In this document: one piece after another, positions 19,022-28,712 of the stretch
How positions within the stretch are numbered: position 1 is the first letter of the stretch
Layout of the letters: every line of letters begins with the position of its first letter
Source: Phycisphaerae bacterium
GTDB lineage: Bacteria; Planctomycetota; Phycisphaerae; Sedimentisphaerales; SM23-30
Assembly: GCA_016342495.1 (NCBI GenBank)
Contig: JAEIOG010000013.1
Coordinates: 1 to 64,000, forward strand
DNA: 64,000 bases
Direction of reading: 5' to 3'
Made by a program: the position numbers and the translations under genes
The notes under the pieces: model-generated
The model's database searches: none
Seen by the model: the letters and a program-made list of their open reading frames with translations, nothing else
What the model was told of the DNA's origin: nothing

Positions 19022-20167
19022 ATGTATAAAAGAAATATAGAGCCATACCTGGCTAAAGCAGCAAGCAAATACAAATGCATAACCATGATTGGTCCTCGCC
19101 AGTCGGGCAAAACAACTCTTGCTAAAAAAACTTTCAAAGACTTTGAATATTACAACTTTGAAAATCCTGATATAAGAAATATGGCCTTATACGACCCCAG
19201 ACAATTTTTATCAGGTATAAAGACATCTGTCATACTTGATGAAATCCAAAAAGTGCCTGAAATAATTTCTTACCTTCAGGAAATTATTGACAACAAAAAA
19301 GACCCAAGACAGTTTATTCTTACTGGCTCTAACAACCTTAAAATATCTGAAAAGGTATCCCAAAGCTTAGCTGGTAGAACAAGAATCCTTGAAATATTGC
19401 CATTTCAAAGGAATGAATTTCCAGCCAAGGTAAGATTTAATGAAATCGACAATACCCTGCTTTTTGGCAGTTATCCTAAAATATACAATGAGCAACTTGA
19501 CCCAACTGAATGGCTTAGCGACTATTTGGTAACATATGTCGAAAAAGACATCAGAAATATTATTAATATCGAAAACCTGCGGGCTTTTGATAGTTATCTA
19601 CGACTTATCGCCGGCAGAGTTGGCCAGCTTGTCAATTTTAGTTCTCTTTCCAGCGATGCAGGAATAACGCATCCGACTGCGCAAAAATGGTTAACTGCTC
19701 TTGAAGCAAGCTACATCTGTTTTGTTCTCCAGCCACACTTCAAGAATTTTAATAAAAGAATTACTAAAGCACCCAAAATATATTTTTATGATACCGGCTT
19801 GTTATGCTACTTACTAAGAATAAAAAATATTGAGCAGCTAAAGTCACATCCGCTCAGAGGAGCAATCTTTGAAAATTGGGTCGTATCTGAATATTTAAAA
19901 TATTATGCAAACCAAGGTCAGGAGGCTCCACTTTATTTTTGGCGGGACCAGCATGGCCATGAAATTGATTTAGTTATCGACCATGGCACCAGCCTTGACT
20001 TGATAGAAATTAAAAGTGGCATGACATTCAACAAAGACTACTTCAAAAACATCAATTGGCTCAACAAACTTCAAGAAAAAGATAATGGTATTTGTATTTA
20101 TGGTGGCGAAAAAGAAATTGAACTGGGAAGCCAGAAAGTGGTACCATGGGATAAAATTTTTTCATAA
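19022..20167 (+). CDS. AAA_14/DUF4143 P-loop ATPase
   Basis: Member of the AAA_14 plus DUF4143 family of stand-alone ATPases, whose cellular role is not settled. The N-terminal P-loop is MIGPRQSGKTTLAK, Walker B is SVILDEIQKV, and the sensor region reads FILTGSNNL. The C-terminal DUF4143 part contains YFWRDQHGHEIDLVID and LIEIKSG, a pattern like the PD-(D/E)xK nuclease fold (E-I-D, E-I-K). The frame opens at GTG 19007, but ATG 19022 fits the family N-terminus (YKRNIEPYL). It lies 40 bases upstream of the XPB module on the same strand; such ATPases are often mobile accessory genes. Confidence 0.88.
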   Translation: MYKRNIEPYLAKAASKYKCITMIGPRQSGKTTLAKKTFKDFEYYNFENPDIRNMALYDPRQFLSGIKTSVILDEIQKVPEIISYLQEIIDNKKDPRQFILTGSNNLKISEKVSQSLAGRTRILEILPFQRNEFPAKVRFNEIDNTLLFGSYPKIYNEQLDPTEWLSDYLVTYVEKDIRNIINIENLRAFDSYLRLIAGRVGQLVNFSSLSSDAGITHPTAQKWLTALEASYICFVLQPHFKNFNKRITKAPKIYFYDTGLLCYLLRIKNIEQLKSHPLRGAIFENWVVSEYLKYYANQGQEAPLYFWRDQHGHEIDLVIDHGTSLDLIEIKSGMTFNKDYFKNINWLNKLQEKDNGICIYGGEKEIELGSQKVVPWDKIFS

Positions 20168-20210
20168 ATCACATAGAAACCAATGAATAGCTTAAGAAAG
20201 CAAAAAAAAA

Positions 20211-21896
20211 ATGGAATATTATAAACCAGAAAACCCATTAATAGTGCAGCCAGACCATACGATACTGGTAGAGACGGCCAGTGAGCATTATATTGACGCC
20301 CGCGATCAGCTGGTACGTTTTGCCGAATTAATAAAATCACCAGAGCACATTCACACTTATCGTTTGACGCCACTATCGATATGGAATGCCTGCTCAGCCG
20401 GTTTAAACGCCGAGCAGATAAGCCAGTGCCTGACCGATTTCTCTAAATATCCTGTGCCCGAACATGTGCTATTTGAGGTAAAAAATTACGCGAGTCGCTA
20501 TGGCAAACTAATAATCAAAGCTGGGCCAGATGGCAAGCTGATCTTAGCTGCTGACGACATATTGCTGGCAGAGGAAATCTGGCACAATAAACATGTCGTC
20601 CTTTATCTGGAAAAACGACTCTCTGATACCGAGTTCCTTGTCGAACCGCTTTGGCGGGGTAAACTCAAAAGCACATTAACGAGAATTGGTTTCCCCGCAG
20701 AAGACCTGGCCGGTTATACCGATGGAGATTCTTTAGAACTGCAATTACGCGAAAAAACCCTTGATGGCGAAAATTTCACATTACGTGAATATCAAAATGA
20801 AGCGGCCGATGCCTTTTACGCCCAGGGAAGTGCCAGAGGCGGAAGTGGCGTTATTGTCTTGCCTTGCGGTGCCGGCAAAACCATTGTCGGAATCGCCAGC
20901 ATGGTAAAACAACAGGCAACCACCTTAATTTTAACCACAAGCACCACCGCAGTTCGTCAATGGCGTGACGAATTACTCGATAAGACATCCCTGCATGAAG
21001 ACCAGGTAGGTGAATATACTGGTCAACGAAAAGAGATTAAGCCAGTGACAATCGCTACATATAATATTATGACCTGGCGAGAAAGTAAAGATAGCCCATT
21101 TAAGCACATGGGATTATTTGAGAGTAATAACTGGGGTTTGATTGTTTATGATGAGGTGCATTTATTACCTGCACCGGTATTTCAGTTTACCGCGAGCCTG
21201 CAAGCCCGGCGACGTTTAGGCCTGACAGCCACGCTGGTCCGCGAAGATGGAAAAGAAGATGAAGTTTTTTCACTGATCGGCCCCAAAAAAGCTGACGTGC
21301 CCTGGAAAATACTCGAACATCAAGGCTGGATCGCCAAAGCAACCTGCACAGAATACCGTATTCCTTTGCAGGAAGAATTCAGAATGACCTATGCAATTGC
21401 TGACAAACGAAGAAAATTCCGTATTGCATCAGAAAATATCTCAAAGCTGGCAATTGTCAAAAATATTGTCCAGCAACATCCAAATGATCAGATTTTGATT
21501 ATTTCGATGTATCTGGATCAGCTTAAAAAAATAGCCACATTTATGGACGTACCGATTCTGACCGGGCAAACTCCCCAAAGAAAAAGAGACGAATTGTTTG
21601 AAGACTTCAAATCTGGCAAACTTCAGGTATTAGCAGTTTCCAAGGTTGCAAACTTTGCCGTTGATTTACCCGATGCCTCCGTTGCCATTCAGGTTTCTGG
21701 TACTTTTGGTTCAAGACAGGAAGAAGCCCAGAGACTTGGGCGAATCTTAAGGCCTAAAGCTAAAGACAATCAGGCTTATTTTTACAGTTTAGTAACAGCA
21801 GACACTGTCGAACAAGAATTTGCTATGAAAAGACAACTTTTCCTCTGCGAACAGGGATATTGCTATAACATCAAAGATATTGAAATAGAAGAATAG
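20211..21896 (+). CDS. bacterial XPB-type superfamily 2 DNA helicase
   Basis: A 561-aa homologue of eukaryal and archaeal XPB/ERCC3. Residues about 9-105 form a Helicase_C_3-like (PF13625) N-terminal domain beginning NPLIVQPDHTILVE. The helicase core has Walker A CGAGKT at 219-224, DEVH at 314-317, motif III LTATLVRED with the XPB-specific RED motif at 344-346, and motif VI AQRLGRILRPK near 506-516. XPB unwinds DNA 3'-5' in nucleotide excision repair and transcription in eukaryotes; bacterial versions are much less understood. The next gene starts four bases after the stop, forming a tight two-gene unit. Confidence 0.92.
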   Translation: MEYYKPENPLIVQPDHTILVETASEHYIDARDQLVRFAELIKSPEHIHTYRLTPLSIWNACSAGLNAEQISQCLTDFSKYPVPEHVLFEVKNYASRYGKLIIKAGPDGKLILAADDILLAEEIWHNKHVVLYLEKRLSDTEFLVEPLWRGKLKSTLTRIGFPAEDLAGYTDGDSLELQLREKTLDGENFTLREYQNEAADAFYAQGSARGGSGVIVLPCGAGKTIVGIASMVKQQATTLILTTSTTAVRQWRDELLDKTSLHEDQVGEYTGQRKEIKPVTIATYNIMTWRESKDSPFKHMGLFESNNWGLIVYDEVHLLPAPVFQFTASLQARRRLGLTATLVREDGKEDEVFSLIGPKKADVPWKILEHQGWIAKATCTEYRIPLQEEFRMTYAIADKRRKFRIASENISKLAIVKNIVQQHPNDQILIISMYLDQLKKIATFMDVPILTGQTPQRKRDELFEDFKSGKLQVLAVSKVANFAVDLPDASVAIQVSGTFGSRQEEAQRLGRILRPKAKDNQAYFYSLVTADTVEQEFAMKRQLFLCEQGYCYNIKDIEIEE

Positions 21897-21900
21897 AATC

Positions 21901-23916
21901 ATGAAAATATACAGCAGTATAGATTGGAATGAACTGGCTGTGACTCTGGAAAGCTGGGAAAAGCTGCCATTGCAAGCCCGACAAATTATTACAGAAAACA
22001 AATTCGGCACCCAATTCACTAAAACCGAACTGGGTGAACATGAAGAAATACTGATTGAGGAACAATTCCTAATACCAATAAAAAATATTGGCAATCATAA
22101 TCTCAGAAAAACCAGCAATTCAAAACCTGCCGAAATTCGCTATCGCTTCAGGGATGAACTACGATCTTTCGTTAATTTAATCGTAATTTGCCATAAATAC
22201 CCTATATTCAAGAATAAAGACTTGCTGATAGATTATCTTGAAAACCACTATACTCGTATAGAAATGGGGAATTTAGTTGAGCACAATCCTTTTAATGCCA
22301 GAAAGATGACCGAAACACTCTGTCAACGAGTAACTTTTTTACATCATTTGGATAATTTCGTGACCTGGAAAAACGAACTTGAAGACGAGATATTATTCAG
22401 TGGTTTAACATCCAGACATGTCACTAAGGCAAGTCAAAAAATCATAAGATATTTTAAGGGTGAAAAAACTCCTGAGTCTTATCTTTCTTTTTATGCCAAG
22501 CTAAAACGTATGCCCAGAGAATTATTTGATTCTGCAATAAGCATGTGTCTGTCAAACGTTCTCATATTCTTTTCACTGAACCCCGAGACTCTGGACCTGG
22601 AAATCGGGATATGGCCCCCCATAAGCCAACGGTTACATAAGGATCCTGCCAAAGCTCCCAAAGCCGTCAAGGCGGTCAGTATATCAAGCCATCCATTCCT
22701 TATTGAAGATATGGCCAGCTTCCTTATTGAGTGCGAAAGTGAAAATGCAAAACTGAAGGCCGACGGCCAAGATCTTTACGCTAAAAGTATTAAAGAGATC
22801 AAGTCGCTTTTTCTGGAACTGCATGAAACAATGGAACAGGAAATCAATTATGATGATGATTCCCGTTTTGATGCCGCAGAATTCTGGCTCTTTAGACTGA
22901 ATTTCCTCAATAGAACAGGCAGGCCAGGCAAAAACTATCTCCTTACTTGCTCGCAGAAAGGCATTGACTGGCTGTGTCTCTGCGAAAAAGAAAAACTAAA
23001 ATATTTTCTGGACTACCTGAGAAACAGAATCAGCAGCACTAAAGACAGCTATGAAATCGGGCTCTTTTTACGGGATTTTCTTGGACAGGCTTTGTTTCTG
23101 GATACTATTTTTTATTATAAAAGCAATAATTTACAGCTTTTAGTTAATTGGCTGATTCAAACTTTAAAGCAACTTGGGGACAATTTCGTGCCCTTAGAGG
23201 ATTTTATAGAATATCAAGTAGAGCAATGCGATCCATTTAATAGCCAGAAAGTTTCTTCCTATAACAGCCAAAACAATTATCCCGATGCCCGCCTTGAAAA
23301 AATGCTAAATACCAGCATCAATGCGTTTCTTGCTCAAATATGTTTTCCGCTTTATTGTGTTGAGTTAGGCTTAATCGACAAGCAATTGTGTATCAGATTA
23401 ACTGATGCCGGGCGTTATCTACTTAATCTTCAGGATGATTTTGAATTTGGCAATGAGCAGCTTAACGCAGAAATCATTATCGGTCCTGATTTCAGCGTAA
23501 CTTTCATGGCACCTTCAATCCAGGCCGAAACCGCATTGTCAAAATTTGCTGAACGAAAAGGACGGAAAATCGGTACCATTTTCAAAATCACCCGCCAATC
23601 AATTCTTGCCGCTTCGGTCAAGGGTATTAGCTGCCAACAAGTAATTGATACTTTGACAGAACTGTCAATAACTACGATACCTGAAAATATCATAAGAGAA
23701 ATAACCGGTTGGTTTGGCCAATGCCGCAACCTGCAATATCACAATGCAATTTTAATCAAGTGCGCAAACAAAAGCGATGCCATTCTGGTGGCAGGCCATG
23801 CGGGAAATTCAGTGCATATATTGAATGATACCATCGTCGAAATCCCTGCCGCTAAAAGTAAACAGATATTAAAAAAACTAAGGCAAGAAGGAATCGTAGT
23901 CAAAAGTCAGCAGTAA
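21901..23916 (+). CDS. XPB-partner protein with C-terminal Helicase_C_3 (PF13625-like) domain
   Basis: A 671-aa protein, mostly unrecognised and predicted helical in its first 500 residues. Residues about 522-635 align by eye with the N-terminal domain of the XPB helicase just upstream: IIIGPDFSVTFMAPS against LIVQPDHTILVE, then ITRQSILAASVKGISCQQVI and TTIPENIIREI against LTPLSIWNACSAGLNAEQIS and YPVPEHVLFEV. In actinobacteria a PF13625 protein also neighbours the XPB gene (Rv0862c next to Rv0861c, from memory), so the pairing appears conserved across phyla. No nuclease motif is visible. It could be a loading or regulatory subunit of the helicase; that is inference. Confidence 0.8.
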   Translation: MKIYSSIDWNELAVTLESWEKLPLQARQIITENKFGTQFTKTELGEHEEILIEEQFLIPIKNIGNHNLRKTSNSKPAEIRYRFRDELRSFVNLIVICHKYPIFKNKDLLIDYLENHYTRIEMGNLVEHNPFNARKMTETLCQRVTFLHHLDNFVTWKNELEDEILFSGLTSRHVTKASQKIIRYFKGEKTPESYLSFYAKLKRMPRELFDSAISMCLSNVLIFFSLNPETLDLEIGIWPPISQRLHKDPAKAPKAVKAVSISSHPFLIEDMASFLIECESENAKLKADGQDLYAKSIKEIKSLFLELHETMEQEINYDDDSRFDAAEFWLFRLNFLNRTGRPGKNYLLTCSQKGIDWLCLCEKEKLKYFLDYLRNRISSTKDSYEIGLFLRDFLGQALFLDTIFYYKSNNLQLLVNWLIQTLKQLGDNFVPLEDFIEYQVEQCDPFNSQKVSSYNSQNNYPDARLEKMLNTSINAFLAQICFPLYCVELGLIDKQLCIRLTDAGRYLLNLQDDFEFGNEQLNAEIIIGPDFSVTFMAPSIQAETALSKFAERKGRKIGTIFKITRQSILAASVKGISCQQVIDTLTELSITTIPENIIREITGWFGQCRNLQYHNAILIKCANKSDAILVAGHAGNSVHILNDTIVEIPAAKSKQILKKLRQEGIVVKSQQ

Positions 23917-23987
23917 CCATTGCAAAGATTAAGCATAAAAAACAGGTTACATAACTGTTAATGACAATCCCATCAAAAAAACTAAAT

Positions 23988-26900
23988 TTATTGCGACAAT
24001 AATGTATCCAGAACATCTTGGGTTACTTTAAAAACAGTGCCATGTCGAGTTCCATTGGGGAAGGATATTTCACTTCTTCTACCAGTCCAGGTTTCCAGAT
24101 CGATTGATGATTGACCGCCCATATAGCCAGAGGTATAAGCATCATAATAACAAACCCATTCCTGCCCGACCTTGACAATTGATGGCCCTTCCACCCAGAG
24201 CCCCCCGGGTGTAATAGAAGACGAATGCGGCACATCGTAAGGGCCTGCAGCATTTTCACTAAAGGTAATAAGAATATTCTTACCGCTGCTTCTTTCATCT
24301 TTCAGGACCAAGGCATAGCGGTCTCGGTCTTTGGCAATGAAACCATCAATACAGCTAAATCCAGGATCGTATAGTAATGCGGTGTCTGTATAGGTCACGA
24401 AGTCCTCTGTAGTAATATAATAGATACGATGATCATTAGTAGAACCACTGGTAATCGTCGAAGACCAGAATACCAGATATTTACCTGTAGCATCATCATA
24501 AAATATTTCCGGTGCCCATGTATTATAGACATACGAAGCATCTTCCATCACAGACAGATATTTCTGTTCAGACCAGTTGATGAGGTCTGTTGAATGTGCA
24601 ATGCCAATGCCGTTATCAGTCCAACCGGTAGTCCAAACCATGTGGAACATTCCATCGGGGCCCTGGCAAATACTTGGGTCCCGCATCAGTTTACTGCCAA
24701 CATTAGGAGTTACAAATGTCGTGTTGTCCTTCAAAACATTAAAAGATAATCCATCATCACTATAAGCCAGATGCAGGCCATCGCCGTTGCCCTGGAAGTA
24801 ACTGTATAAATACTTGGTTTTGTGAGGTTGAGTTGTTTTGACTGTCACTACACCAGCTGAATACGCTGGCATGACAAACCGGATAACCTGACCTTTGAGA
24901 CCAACCATTTTGGCCTGAACATTTACCGCATCCGGATTTGATATGGTATTTCGGGTATAGAGATCTCCTGGTGCAACAAATTGCATAATGGCTGAATCGG
25001 CAACAAATGAATCATCAAGTTCAAACTCTACAGATTTATCGGTAGAATCTGGATTGACAATTTGAATGTACAGCGTTTTGGCATCATCAGAAAGTGTGGA
25101 AACAACGTTCATATCCGTGTCAGCACCAATGGTTTCTACACGGTTAGGAGCATAGTGATCATGCCACAATTTCATTACAACATAATTTGGAGCAGGGAAC
25201 CATCCGGTATGATCAAAATTAATAAATGAGTTGTCCCAGCTGGATGCAGATGTGTGTCGCAGAAACAGTGCCGGGCCACCCATTGTGAAATATTCACCCT
25301 GACGTTGATAAGCATTCAATATACCCCCGGCATATAAACCTGTACGCCAGTCTGTACTTTGAACATTCCATTCCGAATTATAAATTTCTAAATTCGGGTT
25401 GGCTGAGCTTGCAATATAGTTGGCCAGCCTGATGATCTTGTTTTCATCATTGATTGGGCCGGATTTGAAATTGTTCGGACTTTCATAATGATGAATACTG
25501 ATATAATCAATTATTGTCCCGCAATTATCTATTACAGTCGCGTCCCAGTTGAAATCATAACTGTTACTGCCACAGGCAATTACCTTGATAGGAACTCCCA
25601 GTTCGGTAGCTTTGGCCTGCATTGCCGGAACAAATGCCTTCAATTTATCACAATATGTAGATGCGTTCATCTGGAACCATACTTCATTGTCAATTTCCCA
25701 GTAGGTGATATTATACGGTTCCGGGTGGCCATTGGCTGCACGAAGTGCACCCCAGGTAGTATCAGCGTTACCATTGCAATATTCCATCCATTGCAATGCC
25801 AGTTCTATATATTCGGCTTCGACCTGAGGATTAGTCAGACTAATATGGGACCCAATATTAATTACAATAATCGGTTCAGAATCAATTGCTTCACACAACT
25901 CAAGAAATTCATCCGTACCGAAAGAATTCGTATCCTGATCATCCCAGATATAGTAAGGATATTTTTTACGTGTATGTTGGGGGCCAATGCCATCTTTCCA
26001 ATTGTATCGCTCTGCAAAATACCCCCCTGGCCAGCGTATTACCGGCGGATTTAGACCATGAACCGCATCCAGCAGGTCCGGCCGGAAGCCACCGGCGTCG
26101 ATAGCATCTTTGCCCATCATACTGACCTGGTCAATTTTGACATTACCGGCATCCAGAAGAGTAATCCGCAAAGAACCATCGTTTGTACTTGCAGTTGGTG
26201 TTATCGAGAATGGATACTCTTGCCAGTTCGAGGTCGGAGCCTCCAGCGTGGTTTGTCCCAAAACGTTAGTTCCATCAAGAAATTCAACATGAACTCCAGC
26301 TGGTGAGGAGCCTTTCATCCACAGCGAACCTTGATAATCCTGTTGAGTAAACTTAAAGTTATCCTGCTGTATTCCCATTGCATTACCATTAGCTACTATC
26401 TGAACGCTGTAGTCATCGTTTAGAGCATCGGTGCTCATCGAAGCTGAACCAGAACCGACAACAGTCCAGAATTTTGCTCCAAATGTGAGGTTTGGCACAG
26501 TTGGAAGACCGCTATAGAGGACAGTTGTACCGGTTAGATTTTTAACCTGGATATTGCGGAATCTCGCCTTGGTAGACCAGGTTCCTACTCCTACCGCCCC
26601 TGCTGAAATAGGATTGTCAATATCGGTATAATCAAAAATCTTAACATCATCCAGATAGGCTTTAAAATTATTTCCTTCACACAATATGCGAATATTGTAC
26701 CATTGGTCGGTATTGATGCTGCCGGTGATATGCGATGTAATAGTGCTTCGATTCCCATTTACTTCCTTTTGGATTGCATGTTGCGTGTTGCCCCAGCCAC
26801 CAATATTGAACCAATAGAAATTTTCACTGTCAGGAGCGCGGAATAGAATCAAAAACCCTTCACTGCCTTCTATTTTTTTGGCTTCAAGCGTTAATTCAAA

Positions 26901-28535
26901 ATCATTCCAGAGAGTATCGCCAAATTTCAGGTGAACATCTGTAGACAAACTTGATTGCACCAGTTCATCGCCTTCAATAGCCCATATTCCACCTTCGTTA
27001 TCAGTGATTTCAAAACTTCTATTCCAGATTAAATCACCCCACAGGCCACCATTGACAGAATTATAGATATGTTCCAGGAAATGACCGTAAATATTCTCAT
27101 CAATTCTGTTTAGAACCTTGGCGGTATTAATAAAGAATGGCTGATTAGACTTTTGAATTGAGCGGGCAAAAACGTTGGTGTCATAATTGAAAGTATCGAC
27201 CAGCCAATTTCTAAAAATTGATTCAAGTTCAAGAGGCTGTTCAGTATTTAGCCACAAATTCGCTAATATTGAGAAGTCCTCAAAATTAACCATGCAGTCC
27301 ATATTGAAATCTGAAACCAGGAAACCCCAGAGCCCACATGAATCATCACCGATATAGACCTTAATATCACGAATATTAATCTGGTTAAAATCGGGATCAT
27401 TACTTTCAGCCTTATGCTGAATCAGCGTAATCTGATCAAATGTAGCCTGTGAATCAGCCACTTGAATCGTTATGGTCTGGGGTTGATTCCAATTCTGATT
27501 GGTAAAAACAATATTTTCACTTTGCCCATTACCGTTGCCGACGCTTAGGCCTGCAGGCGGAGTGATAGTAATAACAACCTCATCTGATGGTTGCTCCAGT
27601 AAAACACAATCATAACTGTCGGTAAAAACTATGTCTCCGGAGTATAGAGTTGTTTTATTATCAGACTCAGTCAGAAATATTTTATCTCTTATAACAAATT
27701 GCTCCGGTATTAGAGCCGAATCAGAAATTGCCACGGCGTCGACAAGACCAAAAAACCTGTCAACATGATCATCACTCCACATGCCGCGTGCAACCGACCA
27801 TGTACCATAGCCCAAAGCCAGTGAAGTATCCGCACTGGTCCCTGTTATATCCAAACTGCCGATTTCAGTATTGTCAAGGTAAAGCCGCAGCCATGTCCCA
27901 TTACTAACCGCAGCTGCATGATACCATTTGTCTGTCACCAGACCGGCAGCTACCTGAACCGAATGCCTAATGCCGGAAACATCAATATATTCAATTGCAA
28001 GATCAGTTCCTTGAGTCTTAAAATACAGTGCAGCTGCGCTGCTGGAACTGCCGCCAACATATCTGCCATCTCGACCGACAAACGTTCTGTTTGATGATAA
28101 ATCTGAAGATTTAAAAACAGTTTCAATTGTCCATGCCTGAGGTGTTATCTTTTCAGCGTCAATACCAGTGATATATGGATTGTATTTTGAATCAGTTCCT
28201 GCCGCTGGCCAACTATTGGCAGCCGTCATTGCATAGTTTCCCTTATAACTGTCCGATGTCCACTTCATCCAGGAACTTGTCCAGACAGTCAGGTGATTGC
28301 CATTTCCAGATAGGTCAGCAGAGCTAATAACAAAATCATCGGTATCCATAGCTCCATCACCATCCAGGTCGGCACGTGAGCCATTTCCCGGCATATATGC
28401 TCCATCTGAAGCGTTTGCATCTGCCATATCCCAGTATGCGACGATTGAAGCTCTAAGAGAAGTCGACATAAAAACGATCAGCAAACAACATAGTGCCATA
28501 AATGTCTTAGAATTTAATGATTGTATATATTTCAT
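23988..28535 (-). CDS. multimodular arabinan-degrading enzyme: LamG, dockerin-like, GH51 and GH43 modules
   Basis: A 1515-aa secreted protein. A signal peptide (1-29) is followed by a LamG/concanavalin-like module (32-280) with an acidic D-x-D-x-DG loop at 56-67, a beta-sandwich near 285-398, and a dockerin-like segment at 400-430 (DFNMDCMVNFEDF). The GH51 alpha-L-arabinofuranosidase (465-1235) has acid/base E951 (IDNEVW) and nucleophile E1055 (IYNSEW). A concanavalin-like insert interrupts it at about 530-645. A GH43-type propeller (1240-1515) has D1286 (MRDP), E1343 (WAPE), D1397 (CIDG) and E1449 (VEGP). It likely releases L-arabinose from arabinan or arabinoxylan outside the cell. It is convergent with the XPB module. 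Confidence 0.9.
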   Translation of the reverse strand: MKYIQSLNSKTFMALCCLLIVFMSTSLRASIVAYWDMADANASDGAYMPGNGSRADLDGDGAMDTDDFVISSADLSGNGNHLTVWTSSWMKWTSDSYKGNYAMTAANSWPAAGTDSKYNPYITGIDAEKITPQAWTIETVFKSSDLSSNRTFVGRDGRYVGGSSSSAAALYFKTQGTDLAIEYIDVSGIRHSVQVAAGLVTDKWYHAAAVSNGTWLRLYLDNTEIGSLDITGTSADTSLALGYGTWSVARGMWSDDHVDRFFGLVDAVAISDSALIPEQFVIRDKIFLTESDNKTTLYSGDIVFTDSYDCVLLEQPSDEVVITITPPAGLSVGNGNGQSENIVFTNQNWNQPQTITIQVADSQATFDQITLIQHKAESNDPDFNQINIRDIKVYIGDDSCGLWGFLVSDFNMDCMVNFEDFSILANLWLNTEQPLELESIFRNWLVDTFNYDTNVFARSIQKSNQPFFINTAKVLNRIDENIYGHFLEHIYNSVNGGLWGDLIWNRSFEITDNEGGIWAIEGDELVQSSLSTDVHLKFGDTLWNDFELTLEAKKIEGSEGFLILFRAPDSENFYWFNIGGWGNTQHAIQKEVNGNRSTITSHITGSINTDQWYNIRILCEGNNFKAYLDDVKIFDYTDIDNPISAGAVGVGTWSTKARFRNIQVKNLTGTTVLYSGLPTVPNLTFGAKFWTVVGSGSASMSTDALNDDYSVQIVANGNAMGIQQDNFKFTQQDYQGSLWMKGSSPAGVHVEFLDGTNVLGQTTLEAPTSNWQEYPFSITPTASTNDGSLRITLLDAGNVKIDQVSMMGKDAIDAGGFRPDLLDAVHGLNPPVIRWPGGYFAERYNWKDGIGPQHTRKKYPYYIWDDQDTNSFGTDEFLELCEAIDSEPIIVINIGSHISLTNPQVEAEYIELALQWMEYCNGNADTTWGALRAANGHPEPYNITYWEIDNEVWFQMNASTYCDKLKAFVPAMQAKATELGVPIKVIACGSNSYDFNWDATVIDNCGTIIDYISIHHYESPNNFKSGPINDENKIIRLANYIASSANPNLEIYNSEWNVQSTDWRTGLYAGGILNAYQRQGEYFTMGGPALFLRHTSASSWDNSFINFDHTGWFPAPNYVVMKLWHDHYAPNRVETIGADTDMNVVSTLSDDAKTLYIQIVNPDSTDKSVEFELDDSFVADSAIMQFVAPGDLYTRNTISNPDAVNVQAKMVGLKGQVIRFVMPAYSAGVVTVKTTQPHKTKYLYSYFQGNGDGLHLAYSDDGLSFNVLKDNTTFVTPNVGSKLMRDPSICQGPDGMFHMVWTTGWTDNGIGIAHSTDLINWSEQKYLSVMEDASYVYNTWAPEIFYDDATGKYLVFWSSTITSGSTNDHRIYYITTEDFVTYTDTALLYDPGFSCIDGFIAKDRDRYALVLKDERSSGKNILITFSENAAGPYDVPHSSSITPGGLWVEGPSIVKVGQEWVCYYDAYTSGYMGGQSSIDLETWTGRRSEISFPNGTRHGTVFKVTQDVLDTLLSQ

Positions 28536-28640
28536 ATAAAGATATTTCCCATTCAGTTTGATGGCGTAATGCCCAAACTATGTTGGCTAAGATTGATTTA
28601 AGGGAACCTTAAGATTAAAAAGTCGCTACCCTCTGGTTCT

Positions 28641-28687
28641 AATAAAAAAGCAGGTTCCCGGATAGCCTGATAGATATCCGGAAACCT
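28641..28687 (-). terminator. rho-independent terminator after the LamG-Ig-LamG gene
   Basis: The stem AGGTT-C-CCGGATA/TATCCGG-A-AACCT, with one mismatch, lies at 28652-28687; on the minus strand it is followed by CTTTTTTATT (28641-28650). It is 26 bases past the stop at 28713 and separates that gene from the GH51-GH43 gene. Confidence 0.85.
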
Positions 28688-28712
28688 TGAAGTCTTTGGA
28701 AAATTTCCAATT

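Noticed and set aside
19022-23916. Calling the AAA_14-XPB-partner block a phage-defence system
   Set aside because: There is no known defence gene, no clear toxin or nuclease effector, and no flanking integrase or mobile signature; kept only as an association worth checking.
25488-26054. Long plus-strand open frame (about 188 codons) opposite the GH51 domain
   Set aside because: It is antisense to clearly conserved GH51 sequence, has no ribosome-binding site and shows no protein-like motif; a shadow frame.
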